Positions 9,850 through 18,319 of a stretch of DNA of 64,000 bases are shown one piece after another. The stretch is from Longimicrobiales bacterium (lineage in GTDB: Bacteria > Gemmatimonadota > Gemmatimonadetes > Longimicrobiales > Gaopeijiaceae): assembly GCA_958296005.1 (NCBI GenBank), contig CATQHQ010000002.1, positions 924,501 through 988,500 on the forward strand. Reading direction: 5' to 3'. Numbering within the stretch: the first letter of the stretch is position 1; each line of letters starts with the position of its first letter. The notes under the pieces were generated by a model. The model was given only the letters and a program-made list of their open reading frames with translations, did not search any database and was not told where the DNA came from. The position numbers and the translations under genes are program-made.

Positions 9850-11013
9850 ATGCCGCTCGACACTGTTCCCGACGCCATCCGCCACGTCGCCGCGGGCAAG
9901 CTGGTCATCGTTGCCGACGACGAGGATCGAGAGGACGAGGGCGACTTGGTGTGCGCCGCGGAGACGGCGACGCCCGATCTGATCAACTTCATGACCCGCC
10001 ACGGCCGCGGCCTCATCTGCGTCGCCCTCACGGCGGAGCGGGCCGACGCCCTGGAACTGCCCCTGATGACGGACCGCAACACCGACCCCCAGGGCACGGC
10101 CTTCACGGTTTCCGTAGACGCCCACCGGCGCTTCGGCGTCACGACCGGCATCTCGGCCCACGATCGGGCCAAGACCGTGGAGGTGCTGGTGAACCCGGCA
10201 TCGGTCCCAGGCGACTTGCGACGGCCCGGCCACATCTTTCCGCTCCGGGCGCGCAAGGGCGGCGTGCTCCGCCGGGTAGGACAGACCGAGGCGGCCGTGG
10301 ACTTGGCTCGCTTGGCTGGGTTCGCCCCCGCCGGGGTCATCTGCGAGATCCTCGCCGAGGACGGCACAATGGCCAGGCGGGACGCCCTGGAGGCGATCGC
10401 CCGCCGCCACGACCTCAAGTTCGTCACCGTCGAGCAGCTCGTGGCCTACCGCCTGTCCCGGGAGCGCTTGGTGAAGCGGGTCGTCGAAGCGCCGCTCCGC
10501 ACCGAGTGGGGCGAGTTCCGCGCGTTCGGCTACGGCAGCGAGATCGACGATCGAGTCCACCTGGCGCTGGTCAAGGGCTCGCCGGAAGGGAAGGCCGGCG
10601 TCCTGGTCCGAATGCACGCCGAAAACCCCCTGGGCGACACCTTCGCCTCGCTGGACGAGCCCGGCCGCAACCTCCTGGCCGCCGCCATGAAGCGCATCGA
10701 GGCCGAAGGCGAGGGCGTTGTCGTCTACCTCCATCGGCCTCATGCCGGGAACCGCCTGATCGAACGACTTCGCACCGCCGGCAGGGGTTCGGCCCCGTCC
10801 GCCAAGCCCGACCACGAGCCCGCGCGCAGCGACCCCGCGCCGCGACAAGCCCTAAGAGACTACGGAATTGGCGCGCAAATCCTTCTGGACCTGGGACTTG
10901 CCTCGATCCGGCTCCTGACCAACAGCACCCGCCACATCGTGGGGCTGGACGGCTATCGCCTGGAGATCGCTGGTCGCGTGCCCCTCTCCGATTCCACGAT
11001 CGGCGCCCGATGA
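9850..11013 (+). CDS. RibBA-like protein: DHBP synthase domain plus degenerate GTP cyclohydrolase II domain
   Basis: Residues 1-205 match 3,4-dihydroxy-2-butanone-4-phosphate synthase (RibB), with DEDREDEGDLVCAAE, RHGRGLICVALT, TTGISAHDRA and RRPGHIFPL. The usual metal-binding His of the GHTEA motif reads Gln145 (GQTEAAVDL). Residues 215-387 align with GTP cyclohydrolase II but have lost its catalytic parts. The zinc motif with three cysteines reads HAENPLGDTF then SLDEPG (residues 256-272) with no cysteine, and the EGRGIGL motif is replaced by HAGNRLI. The tail (RDYGIGAQIL, then LLTNST) is still recognisable. The second half is therefore expected to be inactive on GTP, as in described RibBX-type homologues, and GTP cyclohydrolase II should be encoded elsewhere. 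Whether the RibB half works with Gln145 is open. Confidence 0.9.
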   Translation: MPLDTVPDAIRHVAAGKLVIVADDEDREDEGDLVCAAETATPDLINFMTRHGRGLICVALTAERADALELPLMTDRNTDPQGTAFTVSVDAHRRFGVTTGISAHDRAKTVEVLVNPASVPGDLRRPGHIFPLRARKGGVLRRVGQTEAAVDLARLAGFAPAGVICEILAEDGTMARRDALEAIARRHDLKFVTVEQLVAYRLSRERLVKRVVEAPLRTEWGEFRAFGYGSEIDDRVHLALVKGSPEGKAGVLVRMHAENPLGDTFASLDEPGRNLLAAAMKRIEAEGEGVVVYLHRPHAGNRLIERLRTAGRGSAPSAKPDHEPARSDPAPRQALRDYGIGAQILLDLGLASIRLLTNSTRHIVGLDGYRLEIAGRVPLSDSTIGAR

Positions 11014-11459
11014 GCAGCCCGCCGAGCGGCCCGCCGTGGATCGCCCTGCTGGTCTCGCGCTTCAACAGCATGGTCACCGAAGAGCTGCTGGCCGGCGCCC
11101 GGCGCCGCCTGCTCGCGCTAGGGGTTCCCGAGTACAAAATCGCCGTCTATCGCGTGCCCGGCGCGTGGGAGCTGCCCCAAGCTGCCGAGCGAATCGTCCA
11201 CTCCCGCCGGCACGAAGCCCTGATCGCCATCGGCTGCGTGGTCCGAGGAGAGACCGCCCACTTCGACCTGGTCGCGGGGCAAGCCAACGACGGGCTGGGA
11301 CAGGTCGCGCGCTCCGCCGGCATCCCAGTCGTCTTCGGCGTGCTGGCCACCGACAGCCCGGAGCAGGCGATGGAGCGCGCGGACACCCAGGGCGCCGACA
11401 AGGGCGCCGAGTTCGCCGAAGCCGCGCTAGAGATGCTGGCTCTCTACAGGTCTCTCTGA
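11010..11459 (+). CDS. ribH: 6,7-dimethyl-8-ribityllumazine synthase
   Basis: At 149 residues this matches lumazine synthase, the penultimate enzyme of riboflavin synthesis. It condenses the pyrimidine with the four-carbon phosphate made by RibB. The substrate-binding SRFN motif is near the start, followed by VPGAWELPQAAERI, the catalytic region CVVRGETAHFDLV and the C-terminal DKGAEFAEAALEML helix. The ATG overlaps the ribBA stop (ATGA) and the family begins within ten residues. Lumazine synthases form 5-mers or 60-mer capsids; the sequence does not show which. The stop lies within a CTGA overlap with nusB. Confidence 0.95.
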   Translation: MSSPPSGPPWIALLVSRFNSMVTEELLAGARRRLLALGVPEYKIAVYRVPGAWELPQAAERIVHSRRHEALIAIGCVVRGETAHFDLVAGQANDGLGQVARSAGIPVVFGVLATDSPEQAMERADTQGADKGAEFAEAALEMLALYRSL

Positions 11460-11962
11460 ACTTGGAGTCGCTCAGCCGCGAGGAACGCCGCGATCGAAGC
11501 CGGACCCGGGCTTGGTTTCTGCAGGTCCACTACCGCTGGGAGACCGAGGGCGACCCCTTCACGATGCAGCGGGCCTTGAACGCGACGCTGGAGCAGCGCT
11601 TGGTCTCCCCCCGAAGACTCCCGTACCTGGAGCGGCTGGTTCGAGTCTTCGCCGACAACCGCGACCGGATCGACGCGGCCCTGGCCTCGGCGATGGACAA
11701 CTGGCGGCTGGACCGCCTTTCGCTCATCGACAGAGGCATCCTGCGCCTGGGGGCGACCGAGATCATCTGCATCGCCGAGATACCGGGCCGAGTGGCGATT
11801 CAAGAAGCGGTCCGGTTGGCCCAGCGGTACGGCGGCGACGACTCGTCCCGCTTCGTCAACGGCGTCCTCGACGGGATATACCAACCGCCGACGGCGAACG
11901 CGGTCAACCGGAAGGCAGGTCGGCCGGGCCGTCCACGCCGACTCCCATCCGAAGGGCCGTGA
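11456..11962 (+). CDS. nusB: Transcription antitermination factor NusB
   Basis: NusB binds boxA RNA with NusE (S10) in rRNA antitermination. The protein keeps the family pattern: an N-terminal RxxAxxxLYQ-like helix (RTRAWFLQVHYRWE), DRLSLIDRGILRLGATEI, the IPGRVAIQEAVRLAQRYG segment and FVNGVLDGI at the end. A basic tail of about 25 residues follows (KAGRPGRPRR). No ATG or GTG is available. The two candidate starts are CTG at 11456, which overlaps the ribH stop as CTGA, and TTG at 11462. I give the CTG because two other genes here show the same arrangement, but TTG is a real alternative. ribH-nusB linkage is common in bacteria. Confidence 0.9.
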   Translation: MNLESLSREERRDRSRTRAWFLQVHYRWETEGDPFTMQRALNATLEQRLVSPRRLPYLERLVRVFADNRDRIDAALASAMDNWRLDRLSLIDRGILRLGATEIICIAEIPGRVAIQEAVRLAQRYGGDDSSRFVNGVLDGIYQPPTANAVNRKAGRPGRPRRLPSEGP

Positions 11963-13077
11963 CCCGAGCGCTCCGCATCCTCGTCGTCAACTGGCAGGAC
12001 CGCTGCAACCCGGCGGCGGGCGGTGCCGAGGAGCACCTCCACCAAGTCTTCGGTCGGCTGGTCGAGCGCGGGCACCAGGTCACGCTGCTGTGCTCGGGCT
12101 GGGGCCGGTGCGAGCCCGTGGCCGACGTGGACGGCATCCGAGTCCACCGGACGGGCCGCCGCTACACCTTCAGCATCGCCGGACCACTCCACTACGAGCG
12201 AAGCCTGGCGGACCAGCCCTTCAACGTGGTGGTGGAGGACCTGAACAAGGTCCCCATGCTGGCCCCCCTCTGGTCCCGCGCATCCAACAGCCTCCTGCTG
12301 GTGCACCACCTCTTCGGCGCTACCGCCTTCCGCGAAGCCAACTGGGCCCTGGCCGGCGCCACATGGCTCCTCGAGCGCCTCATCCCGGCGGCGTACCGGG
12401 GGCTCCCGTGTGTAGCCGTGTCCGAGAGCACGAAAGACGATTTGGTGCGCAGGGGACTGGAGGCGTCCCGCTTCGACGTCGTGCGCAACGGCGTGGACCT
12501 GGAGCGCCTGTGGCCGGCGTCCGAACGGTTCCCCGAGCCGACGGTGGTCTTCCTGGGCCGGCTCCAGAAGTACAAGCGCGTCGATCTGATCCTCCAGGCC
12601 GCTGCGCGGCTTAGGGACCGCGGGACGCCGCTGAACGTCGTCGTCGCCGGCAAGGGGAGCGCCCGCGCCAGCCTGGAGGAGACCACGGCCCGGCTTGGCT
12701 TGGCCGACCGGGTTCGCTTCGCCGGCTTCGTCCCCGACGACGAGAAGCGCGAGCTGCTCTCCAAGTCGTGGGTCCACGCCCTCACGTCTCCCAAGGAGGG
12801 CTGGGGGATCGCCAGCGTCGAAGCGTCGGCGTGCGGCACCCCCACCGTGGCGTCCGACTCGCCGGGACTGCGGGAGACGGTCCGTCACGGGGAAACGGGA
12901 CTGCTTGTGCCCCACGGAGACGTTGACGCTCTGGCTGCCGCCCTCGCCCGCCTGCTTGAACCCGCAGCAAGAGACGAAATGGGCCGCGCAGCCCGGACGA
13001 TGGCCGAGACCTTCACGTGGGAGCGGGCCGCGGACGCCTTCGAGCGCCTCTTGGAGTCCGTCGCGGCAGGCGGCTAG
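11959..13077 (+). CDS. Glycosyltransferase family 4-type
   Basis: This 372-residue GT-B glycosyltransferase transfers a sugar from a nucleotide donor to an unknown acceptor. The N-terminal domain opens with RILVVNWQDRCNPAAGGAEE, the usual acceptor-side glycine motif. The C-terminal domain has VVFLGRLQKYKRVDLIL, a donor phosphate-binding region, and the EGWGIASVEASACGTPTVA block whose Glu residues bind the nucleotide sugar. No membrane segment or signal is seen, so it probably acts on the cytoplasmic face. The GTG start overlaps nusB (GTGA). No other glycan genes adjoin, so the product is unknown. The heptose kinase at 36.1 kb shows only that surface polysaccharide is made. Confidence 0.88.
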   Translation: MTRALRILVVNWQDRCNPAAGGAEEHLHQVFGRLVERGHQVTLLCSGWGRCEPVADVDGIRVHRTGRRYTFSIAGPLHYERSLADQPFNVVVEDLNKVPMLAPLWSRASNSLLLVHHLFGATAFREANWALAGATWLLERLIPAAYRGLPCVAVSESTKDDLVRRGLEASRFDVVRNGVDLERLWPASERFPEPTVVFLGRLQKYKRVDLILQAAARLRDRGTPLNVVVAGKGSARASLEETTARLGLADRVRFAGFVPDDEKRELLSKSWVHALTSPKEGWGIASVEASACGTPTVASDSPGLRETVRHGETGLLVPHGDVDALAAALARLLEPAARDEMGRAARTMAETFTWERAADAFERLLESVAAGG

Positions 13078-13111
13078 ATTCCAGGGCCACGCGAAAGGAG
13101 AACGAAAAGAC

Positions 13112-13447
13112 GTGACGACGCGCGCGCCGACCACGCGCATTACGGCTCAGGGCTGCGAGATCAGCAAGGCCGACCGGACCCGGGCCGAAGGCCTCGCCCA
13201 GCGATGGCCCCGCTTCGACTCGGCGATCATGGACGTCCACTTCGTCTTCCAGTCCGAGGGCCGCTCCTCCCGTGCCGAGGCGATCGTCTCCAGGCCGCGC
13301 CGCACGCCCGTGGTAGCCAAGGGCGAGGGGCAGAACTTCCGCGCCGCACTGGACGAACTGGACCAGCACGTCAAGCGCATCCTCAAGCGGGACCGAAAGC
13401 GTCGCAAGGAGTTCCGCCCGCCGCCAGAGCCCGACGTCTCCGGCTGA
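13112..13447 (+). CDS. hpf: Ribosome hibernation promoting factor, short form
   Basis: This 111-residue protein resembles HPF/RaiA (the sigma-54 modulation family), which binds the 30S decoding region to inactivate idle ribosomes. The fold pattern of beta strands with helices is visible: MDVHFVFQSEGRSSRAEAIVS, then VVAKGEGQNFRAALDELDQHVKRILKRDRKRR. It lacks the long-form C-terminal dimerisation domain. An AAAGGAG ribosome-binding site at 13094-13100 lies about 11 bases before the GTG at 13112, which supports this start. The hpf-hprK-HPr-enzyme I order recalls the rpoN-hpf-ptsN operon of Proteobacteria, in which ribosome hibernation and the PTS are linked. Confidence 0.82.
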   Translation: MTTRAPTTRITAQGCEISKADRTRAEGLAQRWPRFDSAIMDVHFVFQSEGRSSRAEAIVSRPRRTPVVAKGEGQNFRAALDELDQHVKRILKRDRKRRKEFRPPPEPDVSG

Positions 13448-13453
13448 ACCCTG

Positions 13454-14413
13454 GTGAGCCCCCGGGTCACCGTCCGGCAACTCTTCGACGCGAAGGAAGG
13501 CTCGCTGGAGCTGGAGCTGCTGACGCCCGGCGTCCCTCTGGAAGGCCGAATCGAGGACCCCGACGTATCGAGTCCGGGGCTTTCCCTGGCCGGGTACACG
13601 GCCCGCTTCCCGGAAGGACGTGCCCAGGTCTACGGCAAGACCGAGATGAGCTATCTGGCCACCCTGGACGCCGGCACCGTGCGGGAACGCCTGGACGCGG
13701 TCTTCGCCCACGAGGTGCCCGCGGTCTTCGTAACCCGAGGCCAGGACGTACCCCCGGCCTTCGTCGTCGCCGCCGAGCACGCCTCGGTGCCCGTCTTCCG
13801 CACCCGCTTGGCCACCGGCGACTTCTACCGCGCCCTCAAGCCCTACCTGGAGGACGTGCTTGCCCCCGCAACGACGATTCACGGCTCTCTGGCCGACGTC
13901 TACGGGATCGGCCTCCTCTTCACCGGTCCCAGCGGGGTCGGCAAGTCGGAGTGCGTCCTGGGCCTGCTGGAGCGAGGCCACCGCATCGTCGCCGACGACT
14001 TGGTGTTCGTCTCTCGACGGGGCGCCGATGTGCTGATGGGCAAGGGCAGCGAGCTCCAGGCGTTCCACATGGAGATACGGGGGATCGGGATCGTGGACGT
14101 GGCGTCGATGTTCGGAACCCGGGCGATCCGCCAGCGGAAGCGTGTGGAGGTGATCGTGGACCTCCGACCATGGGACGAGACCCAGGCGTGGGAGCGAACG
14201 GGACTGGACCGCGACTCGGCGACGATCCTCGGCGTACGGCTTCCCCGCATGACGATCCCCGTGAACGCTGGCAAGAACCTCACCGTGATCGCCGAGGTGG
14301 TGGCGATGAACCAGCTTCTCGCCTACTCCGGCGTCGACGTGCCCGCCCGCTTCGACGACCGCTTGCGCCACGCCATGAGCCCCCGGGACTCGCTGGTCGA
14401 GGACTATGAGTGA
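13454..14413 (+). CDS. hprK: HPr kinase/phosphorylase
   Basis: This 319-residue bifunctional enzyme phosphorylates and dephosphorylates a serine of HPr. The N-terminal domain is followed by the catalytic domain with IHGSLADVYG (catalytic His), the Walker A GPSGVGKSE, DDLVFV and the family signature MEIRGIGIVDVASMFG. The C-terminal part has the INxGRNL-like segment VNAGKNLTVIAEV. All catalytic elements are intact. It starts with GTG six bases after hpf and overlaps the HPr gene by eight bases. Its target serine is present in the adjacent HPr, so the pair is probably functional. Without sugar permeases nearby, the likely job is sensing metabolism rather than catabolite repression of one sugar. 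Confidence 0.95.
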   Translation: MSPRVTVRQLFDAKEGSLELELLTPGVPLEGRIEDPDVSSPGLSLAGYTARFPEGRAQVYGKTEMSYLATLDAGTVRERLDAVFAHEVPAVFVTRGQDVPPAFVVAAEHASVPVFRTRLATGDFYRALKPYLEDVLAPATTIHGSLADVYGIGLLFTGPSGVGKSECVLGLLERGHRIVADDLVFVSRRGADVLMGKGSELQAFHMEIRGIGIVDVASMFGTRAIRQRKRVEVIVDLRPWDETQAWERTGLDRDSATILGVRLPRMTIPVNAGKNLTVIAEVVAMNQLLAYSGVDVPARFDDRLRHAMSPRDSLVEDYE

Positions 14414-14711
14414 CTCTGGTTCGCCGGCGCCCGTCACCTCGCACCCGACCTGCACGCTGGAGGTCCGGGTGCCCAACCTCCTGGGAATGCATGCCCGTCC
14501 CGCGTCCGCGTTCGTGAAGCTCGCCGGCCGCTTCGGCTCGTCGGTCCGAGTGACCAAGGACGACGTGACCGTGAACGGCAAGAGCATCATGGGCGTGCTC
14601 ATGCTGGCGGCGGAGCAGGGCAGCGTTCTAACGATCGCCGCGGAAGGGCCGGACGCCGCGTCCGCCTCCGAAGCCCTCGCCGGGCTGGTGAGGGACGGCT
14701 TCGGTGAGTAG
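14406..14711 (+). CDS. ptsH: Phosphocarrier protein HPr
   Basis: HPr shuttles phosphate from enzyme I to EIIA proteins. The active-site histidine is His29 in LLGMHARPAS, and the regulatory serine equivalent to Ser46 is Ser60 in NGKSIMGVLML. Both phosphorylation sites are therefore kept, matching the HPr kinase encoded immediately upstream. The product has a 15-residue N-terminal extension beyond the usual start (MSDSGSPAPVTSHPT), giving 101 residues instead of about 88. The ATG overlaps the end of hprK by eight bases. Enzyme I follows 12 bases downstream. Confidence 0.95.
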   Translation: MSDSGSPAPVTSHPTCTLEVRVPNLLGMHARPASAFVKLAGRFGSSVRVTKDDVTVNGKSIMGVLMLAAEQGSVLTIAAEGPDAASASEALAGLVRDGFGE

Positions 14712-14723
14712 AGACGCCCCCGG

Positions 14724-16511
14724 GTGAGCAGCGACGTTCTGCGCCCAGCCCGCGGTCCCGTCGTCCTGGAAGGGCTGCCGGTCTCGGAGGGGATCGATGT
14801 GGGCCGGGCGCGACAGGTCCGCTGGGAGGTGCCGCAGGCCCCGCACGAGGTGGTCGGACCCGCTGGCCGGGACCGGGAGCTGGAACGCTTCCGAGAGGCT
14901 CTGGCGTGGGCCAAGCGCCGCCTCCAGAAGACGAAGGCCGCCACGGCAGCCCGCCTGGGCGCTGTCGAAGCTCGGATCTTCGACCCTCAGATCCTCATGC
15001 TCGACGATCCCCAGGTGGTGGAGGGCACCCGCCGCTACATCGCCGAGAACCGCCTGACCGCTGCCCGCGCCTTCGACTGGCGGACGCTGGAGCTCAAGGA
15101 GCGCTGGGCCCAGACTTCCCACCCCATGGTGTTGGATCGCCTCAACGACCTGGACGACCTGAAGCTGCGCGTCCTGGGCCGCTTGACGGGGTTGCCCGAC
15201 CCGTGGGAGCTGGGTCGCTCCGCAGGGCTGGTCGTCGTCGCCCGGGACCTGACCCCGAGTTTCGCCGTGCGACTCGATCCCGCCCAGATCGCGGCCGTCG
15301 TCACCCAGGAAGGGACCCGTTCGGCTCACTGGGCGATCCTCCTCCGTGCGCTGCGCATCCCCGCCGTCGCCGGTCTGGCGGGCTTGTTCGAGAAAGTGCG
15401 GGACGGCGTTGAGGTAGTCGTGGACGGCCGGGCGGGTTGGGTCATGGCGTCGCCGGGTGCGGCGGAGAAGCGGCGGTTCGAGCGCCGTCGGTCCGCCCTC
15501 GCGGGCCTCGGACGGGAGATGGCGGCGCTGGCCGGTCAGGAGTCCGCGACCCGGGACGAAGAGCGCATCGTCCTCCGCGCCAACCTGGACCTCCCCGACG
15601 AAGCCCCGGCCGCCCGAGAGCACGGCGCAGAGGGCGTCGGGCTCTTCCGCACCGAGTTCCTCGCCGTCGGGAGAACGACGGCCCCGGGCGAAGAAGAGCA
15701 GTACCGGGCGTACCGAACCGTGGTCGAGACGTTCCCGGACCACGCCGTCGTCGCTCGAACCTTCGACCTGGGCGGCGACAAGTTCCCCCTTTTCCTGCGG
15801 ATGCCAACCGAGAAGAACCCGTTCCTGGGACGGCGCGGCGTTCGCATCTGCCTCGACGAGCCCGAGCTGTTCGCGACCCAGTTGCGCGCCCTCCTGCGCG
15901 CGGCGGCCCACGGCGATCTGCGCATCATGCTGCCCGTGGTCAACACGTCGGGCGAAGTGGAAGCAGTGCGGGAGCTCTTGGAGAAAGCCGCCGGCCAGCT
16001 GCGGGAAGAAGGCGTTGCGTTCGACCCGTCCGTCAAGCTGGGGATCACCGTGGAGACGCCGGCGTCGGCCCTCAACGCCGCCCGGCTGGCATCCCATGTC
16101 GACTTCTTCTCCATCGGCACCAACGACCTGATTCAGTACACCCTGGCGGTCGATCGAAACTGCGCCCACCTCTCCGGGCTGTTCGATCCCTTCCACCCGG
16201 CCGTCGTCCACCAAGTCTCCGCCGTGGTCGACGCGGCCCGCTCCGCCGGCATCGAGGCGTCAGCCTGCGGGGAGATGGCCGCGAGCCCCCTGGGCGCCGT
16301 CCTCCTGCTGGGCCTGGACGTGGGGGTGCTCTCCGTCGCTTGGCCCTCGCTGCCGGAGATCAAGAAGTTGGTGCTGGGCCTCCGCCTCTCCGACGCCAGG
16401 GAAGCGGCGGCCCGCGTGCGGAAGGCCCCCAACCGAGCCGCCGCCGAAGCCGCCCTCACCCAAGTCCTCATCGACGCGCCGGAGTACCGCCCCTTCGCGC
16501 CCGGCCCTTGA
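14724..16511 (+). CDS. ptsI: PTS enzyme I (phosphoenolpyruvate-protein phosphotransferase)
   Basis: This 595-residue cytoplasmic enzyme takes phosphate from PEP and passes it to HPr. The swivelling domain carries the phosphohistidine in EGTRSAHWAILLRALRIPAV. The PEP-binding barrel shows LDLPDEAPAAREHGAEGVGLFRTEF, the FDLGGDKFP motif, the signature DFFSIGTNDLIQYTLAVDR and the catalytic Cys in ACGEMAASP. It lacks the GAF domain of the nitrogen-PTS enzyme PtsP, so it is the classical form. The GTG start follows ptsH by 12 bases. No EIIB/EIIC transport component is present, but a PtsN-like EIIA lies 6 kb away at 22.8 kb. Confidence 0.95.
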   Translation: MSSDVLRPARGPVVLEGLPVSEGIDVGRARQVRWEVPQAPHEVVGPAGRDRELERFREALAWAKRRLQKTKAATAARLGAVEARIFDPQILMLDDPQVVEGTRRYIAENRLTAARAFDWRTLELKERWAQTSHPMVLDRLNDLDDLKLRVLGRLTGLPDPWELGRSAGLVVVARDLTPSFAVRLDPAQIAAVVTQEGTRSAHWAILLRALRIPAVAGLAGLFEKVRDGVEVVVDGRAGWVMASPGAAEKRRFERRRSALAGLGREMAALAGQESATRDEERIVLRANLDLPDEAPAAREHGAEGVGLFRTEFLAVGRTTAPGEEEQYRAYRTVVETFPDHAVVARTFDLGGDKFPLFLRMPTEKNPFLGRRGVRICLDEPELFATQLRALLRAAAHGDLRIMLPVVNTSGEVEAVRELLEKAAGQLREEGVAFDPSVKLGITVETPASALNAARLASHVDFFSIGTNDLIQYTLAVDRNCAHLSGLFDPFHPAVVHQVSAVVDAARSAGIEASACGEMAASPLGAVLLLGLDVGVLSVAWPSLPEIKKLVLGLRLSDAREAAARVRKAPNRAAAEAALTQVLIDAPEYRPFAPGP

Positions 16512-16597
16512 CGGCGGCCCACTTACCACGACCCCTTGACGCCCGCCCTGCGGTCGTCTTCCGTAATCGTTCCATGCCAACCCGACGTTGACTGCCG

Positions 16598-17788
16598 ATG
16601 TCCGATCCCAATCCGCGCCTATTCACTTCTGAGTCCGTCACCGAGGGCCATCCCGACAAGCTGGCCGACCAGATCTCCGACGCCGTCCTCGACGCCGTTC
16701 TGGCGGAGGACCCCGACGGCCGCGTCGCGTGCGAGACCCTCGTCGCCACCGGACTCGCCCTGGTGGCGGGAGAGGTCACGACGGTTGCGACGGTGGACAT
16801 CCCGGCGGTCGTACGGGAAACGATCCTGAAGGCGGGGTACGACCGGGCGGAGTACGGCATCGACGGCAATACGTGCGCCGTCCTCTCCGCGCTGGGTCGG
16901 CAGTCGGCCGAGATCGGGATGGGGGTGGACAGAGGTGGCGCCGGCGATCAGGGGATGATGTTCGGCTACGCCTGCGACGACACGCCGGAGTCGATGCCTG
17001 CGCCCGTCTCGTATGCCCACAAGCTGGTCCGGCGGCTCTCCGAGGCCCGCCGGTCGGGGGAGGTTCCGTGGCTGCGCCCCGACGGCAAGGCGCAAGTCAC
17101 CTTCGAGTACGACGACGAGTTCCGGCCCCAGCGGGTCACGACGGTGGTGGTGAGCGCCCAGCACGACGGAGACGTGAAGCCCGAGCAGATCGAGGAGACG
17201 ATCAAGGCTCGGGTGATCCAGCCGGTGATCCCGGCCAACTTTCTGGACGCCGGCGTCGTCGAGTACCACATCAACCCCACGGGCAGCTTCGTCCGTGGCG
17301 GCCCCCACGCCGACGCCGGGCTCACGGGACGCAAGATCATCGTGGACACCTACGGCGGGATGGGACGCCATGGGGGCGGCGCCTTCTCCGGCAAGGACGC
17401 CACGAAGGTGGATCGCTCCGGAGCCTACGCCGCCCGCTGGGCCGCCAAGAACCTGGTCGTCGCCGGCGCGGCCTCCCGATGCGAAGTGCAGCTGGCCTAC
17501 GCCATCGGGGTCGAACGGCCCGTTCAGGTCTACGTGAACTCCTTCGGGACAGGGTGCCGCTCGGACGCGGAGCTCTCTCGGGCCGTGGAGGACGTGTTCG
17601 ACTTCCGTCCCCAAGGCATCATCAGGGAGCTGGGGCTGACCGCGCCGATCTTCTACCGGACCGCGGCGTTCGGCCACTTCGGCCGCGAGCCGGAGGAGGA
17701 AAACACGCCAGGGGCGCGTCTCGTCAAGTACTTTTCCTGGGAGCGCACCAACCGGGTGGACGACCTGAAGACCGCGCTGGAGCTGTAG
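16598..17788 (+). CDS. metK: S-adenosylmethionine synthetase
   Basis: MetK makes S-adenosylmethionine from methionine and ATP. At 396 residues it has all three repeats of the family. Clear motifs are [21 protein letters not shown] (ATP and metal site), [12 protein letters not shown] (methionine loop) and [16 protein letters not shown]. The start ATG gives the standard N-terminus. The 86 bases upstream separate it from ptsI and hold no recognisable SAM riboswitch, being too short and lacking the conserved helices. A small gene with a bifunctional-nuclease domain follows 24 bases downstream, so the two are probably co-transcribed. Confidence 0.97.
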   Translation: MSDPNPRLFTSESVTEGHPDKLADQISDAVLDAVLAEDPDGRVACETLVATGLALVAGEVTTVATVDIPAVVRETILKAGYDRAEYGIDGNTCAVLSALGRQSAEIGMGVDRGGAGDQGMMFGYACDDTPESMPAPVSYAHKLVRRLSEARRSGEVPWLRPDGKAQVTFEYDDEFRPQRVTTVVVSAQHDGDVKPEQIEETIKARVIQPVIPANFLDAGVVEYHINPTGSFVRGGPHADAGLTGRKIIVDTYGGMGRHGGGAFSGKDATKVDRSGAYAARWAAKNLVVAGAASRCEVQLAYAIGVERPVQVYVNSFGTGCRSDAELSRAVEDVFDFRPQGIIRELGLTAPIFYRTAAFGHFGREPEEENTPGARLVKYFSWERTNRVDDLKTALEL

Positions 17789-17812
17789 GAAGACCGTCCC
17801 GGAGGAGGACTA

Positions 17813-18319
17813 GTGACCGAAGTCAGGGTGCAGAGCGTCAAGTACGACCGGAGGTCCAACACGCCCGTGGTCGTCCTGCAGGAAACGGAGGGCGACCGAG
17901 TGCTGCCGATCTGGATCGGCGTGAGCGAGGCCAACGCCATCGCCATGAAGCTGGGCGGCGTGGCGCTCCATCGGCCTCTTACCCACGACCTCTTCATGTC
18001 GATCATGGCGGGGATGGGCGGCGCCCTTCGGCGGGTGCTGATCACCCGAGTGGAGGACAGCACCTACTTCGCCGAGCTGATCATCGCCAAGAACGGCGAG
18101 GTGGTCTCGATCGACGCCCGCCCGTCCGACTCCATCGCCCTCGCGCTCCGAGCGGAAGCCCGGATCTTCGCCGACGACTCCCTGCTGACGACGATGCCCG
18201 CCGAGTCCGACGAAGACGGCGAGGACGCCGACGAGGACGAACGCCGAATGAGAGGCGAAGCCCTCGAGGAACGCCTGCGCAGGATGCGCCCCGAGGACCT
18301 GGGCCGCTTCGACCGCTGA
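17813..18319 (+). CDS. Bifunctional nuclease (BFN/DUF151) domain protein
   Basis: Residues 1-130 form the BFN/DUF151 domain, with VVVLQETEGDRVLPIWIG, EANAIAMKLGG, RPLTHDLFMSIM and the conserved IDARPSDSIALALRA segment. Plant homologues have reported DNase and RNase activity, while bacterial functions are little studied. The last 35 residues are very acidic (a DEDGEDADEDE run) followed by an Arg/Glu helix, likely a flexible tail. It starts at GTG with GGAGGA about eight bases upstream, and its stop overlaps the next frame as CTGA. It lies between metK and a membrane-anchored exported protein. Confidence 0.88.
   Translation: MTEVRVQSVKYDRRSNTPVVVLQETEGDRVLPIWIGVSEANAIAMKLGGVALHRPLTHDLFMSIMAGMGGALRRVLITRVEDSTYFAELIIAKNGEVVSIDARPSDSIALALRAEARIFADDSLLTTMPAESDEDGEDADEDERRMRGEALEERLRRMRPEDLGRFDR

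Noticed and set aside
16512-16597. SAM riboswitch before metK
   Set aside because: The 86-base gap is too short and lacks the conserved helices of known SAM riboswitches.
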